Position numbers and translations under genes: made by a program. Under the pieces are notes generated by a model. It made no database searches. It had not been told where the DNA came from and saw only the letters and a list, made by a program, of their open reading frames with translations. Positions 5,720-12,085 of a stretch of 12,085 bases of DNA are shown in pieces (the first letter of the stretch is position 1; each line of letters begins with the position of its first letter). The stretch spans positions 1 to 12,085 of the forward strand of contig VSNH01000037.1 in NCBI GenBank assembly GCA_009774215.1, in the 5' to 3' direction. This DNA comes from Lachnospiraceae bacterium. GTDB lineage: Bacteria; Bacillota; Clostridia; Lachnospirales; Lachnospiraceae.

Positions 5720-7159
5720 ATGTACGATCCGAAATCATTGTGTGCAGACGATTTTATCAACCATGAGGAAATCCTTGAAACGCTGAAATACGCGGAGGAA
5801 AACAAGGATAACAAAGCCCTCATCAACGAGATTCTGGACAAGGCAAGACCCAGAAAAGAGGGAAATTCCACGGTATGCGCGGGCCTTTCCCACAGGGAGG
5901 CATCGGTTCTTCTGGCATGTGAGGACAAGGAGATACTGGAAAAAATTTACGCCTTGGCGGAGGAGATCAAGCTGGCCTACTACGGCAACCGTATTGTGAT
6001 ATTCGCGCCGCTCTACCTGTCCAATTATTGTGTGAACGGCTGCGTTTACTGTCCGTATCACATGAAAAATAAAAATATCTCCAGAAAGAAGCTGACCCAG
6101 GAGGAAGTGAAGCAGGAAGTGATCGCCTTGCAGGATATGGGCCACAAGCGTCTGGCGATCGAGGCGGGGGAAGACCCGGTCAACAATCCCATTGAGTATA
6201 TTCTGGAATGCATTAAAACGATCTATTCCATCAACCATAAAAACGGCGCGATCCGTCGCGTCAATGTAAATATTGCCGCAACTACGGTGGAGGAGTACCG
6301 TATGCTCAAGGAGGCGGGCATCGGCACTTATATTCTCTTTCAGGAGACGTACCACAAGGAAAGCTATCTGAAACTGCATCCAACAGGGCCAAAGCACGAT
6401 TACAATTACCACACGGAAGCTATGGATCGCGCTATGGACGGCGGGATTGACGACGTGGGGCTGGGCGTGCTTTTCGGTCTGGAACTGTACAAATACGAGT
6501 TTGCCGGGCTTCTCATGCACGCGGAGCATCTGGAGGCGGTTCACGGGGTGGGGCCCCACACGATCAGCGTGCCGCGTATCAAACACGCTGACGATATCGA
6601 CCCCTCGGCTTTTGATAACGGCATTGACGACGAGATTTTTGCAAAGCTCTGCGCGCTGATCCGCATTGCGGTTCCCTACACGGGCATGATTATTTCCACA
6701 AGGGAGAGCCAGGCGGTGCGGGAGAAGGTGATCCGCTTGGGCGTGTCCCAGATTTCCGGCGCGTCCCGGACCTCCGTGGGCGGTTATACGGAGGAGGAGC
6801 GGCCCACCGATACGGAGCAGTTTGACGTTTCCGATCAGCGGACGCTGGACGAGGTCATCAAGTGGCTGATGGAGCTGGGGTATATCCCTTCCTTCTGTAC
6901 GGCCTGTTACCGCGAGGGCAGGACGGGCGATCGTTTTATGAGCCTGTGCAAGACGGGGCAGATTCAAAACTGCTGTCATCCCAACGCGCTGATGACACTG
7001 AAGGAGTACCTGATGGACTACGCCTCCGAGGAGACGAAGGCCATCGGTGAGGCATTGATACAGGCGGAGCTTGCGAATATCCCCAGGGAACAGGTGCGGG
7101 AGATCGCGAAGGATCATCTGGCGAAGATTGAGGAAGGGATCAGGGACTTCCGGTTCTAG
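5720..7159 (+). CDS. hydG: [FeFe]-hydrogenase H-cluster maturase HydG (tyrosine lyase)
   Basis: A 479-residue radical SAM enzyme. HydG cleaves tyrosine to p-cresol and dehydroglycine and turns the latter into CO and cyanide bound to iron, giving the Fe(CO)2(CN) synthon. The radical SAM cluster motif is C104-V-N-G-C108-V-Y-C111, followed by PYHMKNKNISRKKL, typical of HydG. The auxiliary cluster motif CX2CX22C is intact at C393, C396 and C419 (CTACYREGR through CCHPNA), so the enzyme should be fully competent. Start ATG at 5720 with GAAGG at 5706-5710, 9 nt upstream. The 171-bp gap after hydE shows no clear promoter or other feature. The gene is followed by two intergenic hairpins and hydF. Confidence 0.97.
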   Translation: MYDPKSLCADDFINHEEILETLKYAEENKDNKALINEILDKARPRKEGNSTVCAGLSHREASVLLACEDKEILEKIYALAEEIKLAYYGNRIVIFAPLYLSNYCVNGCVYCPYHMKNKNISRKKLTQEEVKQEVIALQDMGHKRLAIEAGEDPVNNPIEYILECIKTIYSINHKNGAIRRVNVNIAATTVEEYRMLKEAGIGTYILFQETYHKESYLKLHPTGPKHDYNYHTEAMDRAMDGGIDDVGLGVLFGLELYKYEFAGLLMHAEHLEAVHGVGPHTISVPRIKHADDIDPSAFDNGIDDEIFAKLCALIRIAVPYTGMIISTRESQAVREKVIRLGVSQISGASRTSVGGYTEEERPTDTEQFDVSDQRTLDEVIKWLMELGYIPSFCTACYREGRTGDRFMSLCKTGQIQNCCHPNALMTLKEYLMDYASEETKAIGEALIQAELANIPREQVREIAKDHLAKIEEGIRDFRF

Positions 7160-7160
7160 C

Positions 7161-7211
7161 GAGGAAAATTCCTTCGGAATTATCCTCTCGAGCTTCGCTT
7201 CGCGAATCTCG
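7161..7211 (+). repeat. Two adjacent hairpins between hydG and hydF
   Basis: Hairpin 1: 7161-7172 with 7176-7187, 11 of 12 positions pairing around a TTC loop. Hairpin 2: CGAGCTTCGC (7189-7198) with GCGAATCTCG (7202-7211), 9 of 10 pairing, again with a TTC loop. They start 2 nt after the hydG stop and end 26 nt before the hydF start. No T-run follows either one, so they look more like an mRNA-stability or processing element, or a small mobile palindrome, than a terminator. Confidence 0.6.
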
Positions 7212-7237
7212 GCACTTTAGCTGAAAGGATGACGGAT

Positions 7238-8578
7238 ATGGGGATGAACAACACCCCCGCGGGGGAGCGGGTACATATCGGCTTTTTCGGAAGGCGCAAC
7301 GCGGGCAAGTCCAGTCTGCTCAATGCGGTGACGGGACAGGAGCTGGCGGTGGTGTCGGAAGTGCGAGGAACCACTACCGACCCCGTATATAAGGCGATGG
7401 AGCTTCTGCCGATGGGCCCGGTCATGCTGATTGACACACCTGGTTTTGATGACGAGGGGGCGCTTGGGGAACAGCGGGTAAAGAAGACAAAACAGGTGCT
7501 GGAAAAGACGGATATCGCGGTGCTGGTTGTGGACGCAGCAGAGGGGGTGTCCGGCTGCGACGAGGAGTTGATCGCACTTTTTAAGGAGCGGGAGGTACCG
7601 TTTATTATAGTGGTTACGAAGTCCGATATATGGGACTCTGAAAATGATATCGTGAAATCGGATATTTTTCCTGAAACGGCAGGCAAATGTTCGGAGAAAT
7701 CGGATGCGGTGCGCGACAGCGCGAAGCTGCGAGCGGACGGACATTATGAAAGTAACAGCACGGATTTGTCAGTGGGCGGCCGGGCGAAGGATTTGGATGG
7801 AAATAACATAGAGAGTGCTATATATGTGAGCGTAAAAACAGGCGCGGGCATTCACGAATTGAAAGAAAAACTGGCGGTGATGCTCCCGGATAGGGAAGAG
7901 AGACACCTTGTGGCGGATTTGGTGAAGCCCATGGACGTGGTAGTGCTGGTGGTGCCTATTGACTCGGCGGCGCCCAAAGGCAGGCTGATCCTGCCCCAGC
8001 AGCAGGCCATACGGGATCTTTTGGAGGCGGGGGCGGTTCCCGTGGCAGTGCGGGAGACGGAGCTTGCGGAGGCGCTTAACAAGCTTGCGGAGAAGCCTGC
8101 GCTTGTCATCACGGACAGTCAGGCGTTCGAGGAGGTTGCGGCTATCGTGCCGGAGGATATCCCGCTTACTTCCTTTTCCATTCTGATGGCGCGCTACAAA
8201 GGTTTCTTAAAAATAGCGGTGGAAGGCGTGCGGGCGATCGACGGCCTGAAGGACGGTGACCGCGTGTTGATTGCCGAAGGCTGCACCCATCACAGACAAT
8301 GCGACGATATCGGGACGGTGAAAATTCCCCGTTTTCTGAAAAAGTATACAGGAAAGAATGTTACCATAGAAACGGCTTCGGGTACGGGCTTTCCCGAAGA
8401 CCTGACGGTTTATGCGCTTGTGATTCATTGCGGCGGCTGTATGCTGAACGAGCGGGAGGTATTGCGGCGGATGCGTTTTGCGCAAAGGCAGGGCGTGCCT
8501 GTGACGAACTACGGCATTGCCATTGCGCAGATGAAGGGGATTCTTGAGAGGAGCGTTGCGCCGCTGCAGTTGCTGTGA
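7238..8578 (+). CDS. hydF: [FeFe]-hydrogenase maturation GTPase HydF
   Basis: A scaffold GTPase that assembles the 2Fe precursor and transfers it to apo-hydrogenase. From the chosen start the product is 446 residues. G1 is G18-R-R-N-A-G-K-S; G2 lies in RGTTTDPV; G3 is D66-T-P-G; G4 is T127-K-S-D130; G5-like S-V-K-T-G begins at 198. The Fe-S ligands are conserved: C349-T-H351 and H397-C-G-G-C401. Between G4 and G5 lie 67 residues, much longer than usual, rich in charged and Ser/Gly residues and probably a surface insertion; this explains a length above the typical roughly 400. The start at 7238 (MGMNNTP) matches the family N-terminus and has AAAGG about 9 nt upstream. The upstream ATG at 7229 touches the ribosome binding site and is less likely. 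Confidence 0.95.
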   Translation: MGMNNTPAGERVHIGFFGRRNAGKSSLLNAVTGQELAVVSEVRGTTTDPVYKAMELLPMGPVMLIDTPGFDDEGALGEQRVKKTKQVLEKTDIAVLVVDAAEGVSGCDEELIALFKEREVPFIIVVTKSDIWDSENDIVKSDIFPETAGKCSEKSDAVRDSAKLRADGHYESNSTDLSVGGRAKDLDGNNIESAIYVSVKTGAGIHELKEKLAVMLPDREERHLVADLVKPMDVVVLVVPIDSAAPKGRLILPQQQAIRDLLEAGAVPVAVRETELAEALNKLAEKPALVITDSQAFEEVAAIVPEDIPLTSFSILMARYKGFLKIAVEGVRAIDGLKDGDRVLIAEGCTHHRQCDDIGTVKIPRFLKKYTGKNVTIETASGTGFPEDLTVYALVIHCGGCMLNEREVLRRMRFAQRQGVPVTNYGIAIAQMKGILERSVAPLQLL

Positions 8579-8695
8579 AGCCGGAGGATGAATCGTGGCA
8601 ATGTGCCTTAATGAGAGACACAGGAAAGCTTATGTGCGCATGCGCCGCCCTGAGACAGATATGGCGGAAAATGACGTTGACGGAGAGGCTAAGTT

Positions 8696-9412
8696 ATGTA
8701 TACATTTGACGGAAGAATACGTTACAGCGAGGTGGGTGAGGACGGTCTCTTAAACCTGCAGTCCCTGCTGGACTATTTTCAGGACTGTTCTACCTTTCAC
8801 TCTGAGGACATCGGGCTGGGACTGGAATATATGGATAAAATCGGGCAGGTGTGGCTTTTGTCCGCGTGGCAGATTTGCATCGGGCGGTACCCGAAGTACG
8901 GCGAACAGATAGTAGTTGGCACGGCTCCCTATGAGTTTCGCGGTTTTATGGGGCTGCGCAACTTTCTGATGCGGACGAAGGAGGGCGAGGCGCTGGCTTG
9001 GGCCAATTCCATATGGACGCTGATGGACAGGGAAAAAATGCGCCCCGTAAAGCCGAATGAGGATATGATTGCGGGCTATGTGCCGGAGGAAAGATATCCC
9101 ATGGATTATGCGCCCAGAAAGATTGCAATGCCCACAGACGGACAGCCGATGGAGGCATTTACGGTCAAACCGCACCATCTGGACACAAACCATCATGTCA
9201 ATAACGGGCAGTATGTGCGCATGGCAATGGACTGTATTCCGGGCGGGTTTAAGATCGGGCAGCTTCGCGTGGAATATAAGAGCCAGGCGCTGCTGGGGGA
9301 CGAGATTTATCCCGTGATGGCGGATGGGGCGGATGGGAGACTGTACACGGTTTCCCTGAACGGGGCGGACGGCAGCCCATACAGTGTGGTGGAGTTTCGT
9401 TCGCCAGCTTAG
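8696..9412 (+). CDS. Acyl-ACP thioesterase (FatA/Acyl-ACP_TE family)
   Basis: A 238-residue protein that would release free fatty acids from acyl carrier protein. It shows the double hot-dog architecture of the family: the N-terminal half (about 1-135) includes SLLDYFQDCSTFHSEDIG and WLLSAWQICIGRYPKYGE, and the C-terminal half (about 140-238) carries L-D-T-N165-H-H167-V-N-N-G-Q-Y. The N-x-H pair is the expected catalytic element. Start ATG at 8696 with GGAGAGG at 8682-8688, 7 nt upstream. It lies 117 bp after hydF, and no terminator is seen between them. There is no known functional tie to hydrogenase maturation. Chain-length preference cannot be read from the sequence. Confidence 0.9.
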   Translation: MYTFDGRIRYSEVGEDGLLNLQSLLDYFQDCSTFHSEDIGLGLEYMDKIGQVWLLSAWQICIGRYPKYGEQIVVGTAPYEFRGFMGLRNFLMRTKEGEALAWANSIWTLMDREKMRPVKPNEDMIAGYVPEERYPMDYAPRKIAMPTDGQPMEAFTVKPHHLDTNHHVNNGQYVRMAMDCIPGGFKIGQLRVEYKSQALLGDEIYPVMADGADGRLYTVSLNGADGSPYSVVEFRSPA

Positions 9413-9646
9413 CCAGACATGCACAGGGCAGGCAAGCCGTGCTCGCATGAGCCTGACGGTCATACGAATGTCGGAGGGAGCGCCATATTAATGAGCCGAT
9501 TGAGCTCTGCACAATCTGAGCTTGTGAAGCAGCGGAGAGCGTTGAAAGCGCGATTTTGTGAATGGCGCATGCTGAGCGTCCGGAGCAGGCAAGCCATTCG
9601 CATGACGGCAAATCGCACCGACACGAATTTTGAAAGGAAGAAAACG
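9413..9646. repeat. 234-bp structured spacer with an imperfect direct repeat
   Basis: CAGGCAAGCC occurs at 9429-9438 and 9586-9595, each time followed closely by TCGCATGA and then a CGG. TGTCGG (9470-9475) and CCGACA (9618-9623) are inverted copies near the two ends. An inner CACAA/TTGTG hairpin sits around 9510-9526. The region is open in frame with the downstream gene, but the encoded peptide resembles no known domain. It may be a dispersed intergenic element or a long 5' leader. No promoter is convincing. Confidence 0.4.
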
Positions 9647-10486
9647 ATGATTCAACTAGGGGAAATACAGACCTTAAAGATAATAAAGCAGGTAGAATTC
9701 GGCGTTTACCTGTATGATGGAGCAAATACGGAAGAACGGGTTCTCCTGCCGAAAAAACAGGTGCCGGAGGGCGCGGCGAACGGTGACGAGGTAGAGGTCT
9801 TTGTGTACCGCGATTCCAAGGACAGGCTGATAGCCACCACGAACAGGCCGAAGATCACTCTGCACGGCGTGGAGAGACTGCGGGTAGCGCAGGTGGGAAA
9901 GATCGGCGCCTTTCTGGATTGGGGGTTGGAGAAAGAGCTGCTTCTGCCCTTTAAGGAGCAGACCAAAAGGGTGTCCGCCGGGGAGGAGTGTCTTGCGGCG
10001 CTCTATATTGATAAGTCGGACAGGCTCTGTGCCACCATGAATGTATATCCTTATTTGAAAAATAACAGTAGTTACAAAAAGGATGACAGGGTAAATGGCA
10101 CGGTCTATGAAATCAGTCCGAATTTCGGCGCGTTTGTGGCGGTGGACGATCAGTATTCGGGGCTGATTCCGAAGCGGGAGCTTTACGGGAACGTTGCGGT
10201 TGGAGATACTGTAAACGCCCGCGTCACGGCGGTGAAGGAGGATGGGAAGCTGGATCTGAGTATTCGAGAAAAGGCGTATCTGCAGATTGCGGGGGACGCG
10301 GAGAAGGTGATGCATGTGATTGACAGTTTTGGCGGCGCGCTGCCCTTTAACGATAAGGCGTCGCCCGAGGTGATCCGCCGGGAGATGCAGATGAGCAAAA
10401 ATGAGTTCAAGCGGGCGGTAGGAAATTTGTTAAAGGCGGGTAAAATTACGATAACGGAGAAAGCGATAAGACGCAATGACGAGTAA
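9647..10486 (+). CDS. CvfB/YitL-like S1-domain RNA-binding protein
   Basis: 279 residues from the chosen start, close to S. aureus CvfB (about 300). The layout is an N-terminal S1-like barrel (about 1-60), a second S1-like unit (about 65-130, with RLRVAQVGKIGAFLDWGLEKE), a canonical S1 domain (about 145-210, GTVYEISPNFGAFVAVDD to DGKLDLSIREK) and a C-terminal winged helix (about 220-279, including MSKNEFKRAVGNLLKAG). Family members bind RNA and influence virulence or stress genes; the exact role here is unknown. Start ATG at 9647 with AAGGAAG at 9634-9640. The frame is open further upstream to 9419, but that extension lacks a ribosome binding site and family similarity. It ends 11 bp inside the next gene, so the two are probably translationally coupled. 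Confidence 0.88.
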   Translation: MIQLGEIQTLKIIKQVEFGVYLYDGANTEERVLLPKKQVPEGAANGDEVEVFVYRDSKDRLIATTNRPKITLHGVERLRVAQVGKIGAFLDWGLEKELLLPFKEQTKRVSAGEECLAALYIDKSDRLCATMNVYPYLKNNSSYKKDDRVNGTVYEISPNFGAFVAVDDQYSGLIPKRELYGNVAVGDTVNARVTAVKEDGKLDLSIREKAYLQIAGDAEKVMHVIDSFGGALPFNDKASPEVIRREMQMSKNEFKRAVGNLLKAGKITITEKAIRRNDE

Positions 10487-11819
10487 AAGAGCGAATTGGT
10501 TGTTTCTGACTATCATACTGGTGCATTTTGGGGTAGTGGCATTCCTGATATTCTGGGGATCGCTTCTTCCGGACAGCATTGTTTTGAATTTTCTGCTGAG
10601 TCAGGGGATACTGATCATACCGACGATTATCTTCCTACTGATTTTTGAGCGCAGGGAGCGGCCATCCGTGCCGCAGACGGGAACGTTTATGCCGAATGAG
10701 CCGCCTGCGCCGCAGATGCCGATAAAGCCGATGCCGGGAACAGGCGCACCACTCGTGCCAAATGCGGTGCCGATGCCGATGGCGGGGGTGCAGTCCGCGC
10801 CCGGTGCGTCCCGGTCGTTCGAGGCGGCGGCGTTTCACAGGGTTAAAATTTCTACCCTGCTGATGATCACTCTCTGCACCTTTCTGATTTCGCCGCTGGT
10901 GACGGTGCTCAATGTATTGACTATGTTTTTTACAGACAATGCGGTGGCGGCTCTGGAGGGAGATATCATAAGTACGCCCTTCCCCGTGATGCTCTTTATG
11001 ATTGGAATATTTGGGCCTTTCTGTGAGGAATTTGTTTTCCGGGGCGTGATATACGGAAGTTACAGGAGAAATGGGCAATATAACAATAACATGCGTTATC
11101 AGAAGAACCGTGGCAATGGAATCTCGGCGGTTCTACTGTCAGCGTTTCTTTTCGGACTGATGCATATGAATTTTAATCAGGCGCTTTACGCTTTTGCAAT
11201 CGGGATTTTTCTGGCGCTATTGGTGGAGGCGGCGGGGAGCCTGTGGGCATCTGCCGTCTGCCATATGTTTTTCAATTCCTGCCAGGTCGTGCTGATGTAT
11301 GTGTCGGAAAGTGTTTTGGACAGTATATACGGACACGCCGTGAATGAAGCGGCGGAGCAGCTGTCCACCCAGGATCTTCTGGCGGCGCTCTCTGTATATC
11401 TGGTGATCGCGGCGGTCGCGACGCCGATTGCGGGCTGCGTGATCGTGTGGATTGCGAAGAACGAGGGACGGCAGGAAGCCTTTAGAGAGCTGTTTCAAAG
11501 GAGCGGGCACACGGCCGTACAGAGGATGCAGCAGCCGAATGTGCCGATGCCGCCACAGTCACAGCCTGTACAGTGGAGCCAACCGGCATCGCCCCGGCAA
11601 ATGCCCGGGATGCCGCAGCCGCCACGATCCGCACAGTGGAGCCAGCCGATACCACCGCCGCCTGTACAGCCGGCGCAATGGAATCAGCCAATGCCACAGC
11701 AGCCTGTACAGTGGAATATGTCGGAGCCGCCCCGTACCGACTATCTGCTGAGTGTGCCGCTGATTATAGCGGTGGTGCTCTGCCTGGGGTATATGAGTCT
11801 GGAGTTGTTTTTGGTCTGA
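10476..11819 (+). CDS. CPBP-family intramembrane metalloprotease with Pro/Gln-rich segments
   Basis: 447 residues. The CPBP (Abi/CAAX protease) core has all three motifs: E184-E-F-V-F-R189 (EExxxR), F226-G-L-M-H230 (FxxxH) and H263-M-F-F-N267 (HxxxN). These place the likely active site within the membrane. Two hydrophobic segments lie at about 8-29 and 35-57, then a Pro/Met-rich cytosolic-type linker (about 60-115), the multi-helix core (about 128-340), a Pro/Gln-rich tail (about 355-420) with four QW-containing repeats, and a last membrane segment (about 424-447). The substrate is unknown; relatives act in prenyl-protein processing, bacteriocin immunity or signalling. The start overlaps cvfB by 11 bp with only a weak ribosome binding site, which fits translational coupling. 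The two low-complexity segments are unusual. Confidence 0.9.
   Translation: MTSKRANWLFLTIILVHFGVVAFLIFWGSLLPDSIVLNFLLSQGILIIPTIIFLLIFERRERPSVPQTGTFMPNEPPAPQMPIKPMPGTGAPLVPNAVPMPMAGVQSAPGASRSFEAAAFHRVKISTLLMITLCTFLISPLVTVLNVLTMFFTDNAVAALEGDIISTPFPVMLFMIGIFGPFCEEFVFRGVIYGSYRRNGQYNNNMRYQKNRGNGISAVLLSAFLFGLMHMNFNQALYAFAIGIFLALLVEAAGSLWASAVCHMFFNSCQVVLMYVSESVLDSIYGHAVNEAAEQLSTQDLLAALSVYLVIAAVATPIAGCVIVWIAKNEGRQEAFRELFQRSGHTAVQRMQQPNVPMPPQSQPVQWSQPASPRQMPGMPQPPRSAQWSQPIPPPPVQPAQWNQPMPQQPVQWNMSEPPRTDYLLSVPLIIAVVLCLGYMSLELFLV
11526..11718 (+). repeat. Imperfect coding repeats, Pro/Gln-Trp motif
   Basis: Within the protease tail, QW pairs occur at residues 366-367, 387-388, 401-402 and 412-413, in the contexts VQWSQP, AQWSQP, AQWNQP and VQWNMS. 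At DNA level the short blocks CCTGTACAG and CAGTGGAGCCA recur. Spacing between units varies (21, 14 and 11 residues), so this is a degenerate repeat. Confidence 0.75.
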
Positions 11820-11831
11820 GGGGCTTTTTGA

Positions 11832-12085
11832 CTCTGCCTATACGCATAGGCAGATCGGGATGCTCGCCGTAAGCCTTCCTAAGCATGCTCTCATGCAAGC
11901 ATGGCGCCTGCTTTGTAAGCCTTCCGGCTCTGCCTATACGCATAGGCAGATCGGGATGCTTCGCATCCCTCACTCGCGTTGCTCGCCGTAAGCCTTCCCA
12001 AGCATGCCCTCATGCAAGCATGGCGCCTGCTTTGTAAGCCTTCCGGCTCTGCCTATACGCATAGGCAGATCGGGATGCTTCGCAT
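11832..12085. repeat. Tandem hairpin-rich intergenic repeat, 2 full copies plus a partial one
   Basis: Copy A is 11832-11927 (96 bp), copy B 11928-12046 (119 bp) and copy C 12047 to the window end (39 bp). A and B differ by two T/C changes and by 23 bp present only in B. Each begins with the hairpin TCTGCCTAT-ACGC-ATAGGCAGA and holds a second, GCATG-CTCT-CATGC (CCCT loop in B). Copy B also has GGGATGC-TTC-GCATCCC, whose 3' arm falls in the segment missing from A. GTAAGCCTTCC occurs twice per unit. There is no coding gene; short open frames on both strands are by-products. The array continues beyond the window. Confidence 0.9.

Noticed and set aside
5735..7117. 460-codon open frame antisense to hydG
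   Set aside because: It lies entirely inside hydG, which has all its catalytic motifs. The antisense product shows no domain and no ribosome binding site, so it is a codon-bias shadow.
9419..9646. In-frame 76-codon N-terminal extension of the CvfB-like protein
   Set aside because: It has no ribosome binding site, is low in recognisable protein features and overlaps repeat-like DNA. The ATG at 9647 has a good AAGGAAG and gives the family-like N-terminus.
11573..11973. Short open frames on both strands at the window end
   Set aside because: They derive from the protease repeat and from the tandem intergenic repeat; the minus-strand one simply translates the repeat more than once.
11832..12085. 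CRISPR array
   Set aside because: The repeated units are 96-119 bp and near-identical throughout, with no unique spacers of uniform length and no cas genes.

Overview
The window looks like a chromosomal segment from an anaerobic Firmicute of the class Clostridia, most likely the family Lachnospiraceae. The reasons are a type III glutamine synthetase, the three [FeFe]-hydrogenase maturases HydE, HydG and HydF, relics of a GHKL-type sensor kinase and an ABC exporter of the Lachnospiraceae kind, strong AGGAGG-like ribosome binding sites, and a moderately GC-rich composition. Every supported gene is on the + strand. The genus cannot be read from the sequence.

Layout. (1) Positions 1-1533 hold the last 20 codons of a probable TrmR/YrrM-like O-methyltransferase and then a complete U32-family protein. 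This order matches yrrM-yrrN-yrrO of Bacillus subtilis, so the pair probably makes 5-methoxyuridine at tRNA position 34 and is probably not proteolytic. (2) Positions 1549-3932 hold glnN, the type III glutamine synthetase, behind a short leader containing a terminator-like hairpin and a competing hairpin. A hairpin follows the gene, and then a tRNA-Gln(CTG) gene with a near-consensus promoter and its own intrinsic terminator. (3) Positions 3973-4510 are gene debris: a piece of a GHKL histidine kinase joined out of frame to the last part of an ABC-transporter ATPase. (4) Positions 4511-8578 are hydE, hydG and hydF, the full set for building the H-cluster. No hydrogenase structural gene lies in the window. 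(5) Positions 8696-11819 hold an acyl-ACP thioesterase, a CvfB-like S1 RNA-binding protein after a 234-bp structured spacer, and, overlapping the end of cvfB by 11 bp, a CPBP-family membrane protease with a Pro/Gln-rich tail. (6) From 11832 to the end is a hairpin-rich tandem repeat that runs off the window.

How the genes fit together. HydE, HydG and HydF form one pathway. HydG makes the Fe(CO)(CN) synthon from tyrosine, HydE processes it towards the diiron core, and HydF is the GTP-binding scaffold that delivers the cluster to apo-hydrogenase. GlnN supplies glutamine, which is the substrate carried by the neighbouring tRNA; that adjacency is noteworthy but may be chance. The remaining genes are housekeeping functions without an obvious shared pathway.

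I did not find an undescribed multi-gene system. The best leads are the glnN leader, the kinase/ABC relic, the unusual insertion in HydF and the terminal repeat family.
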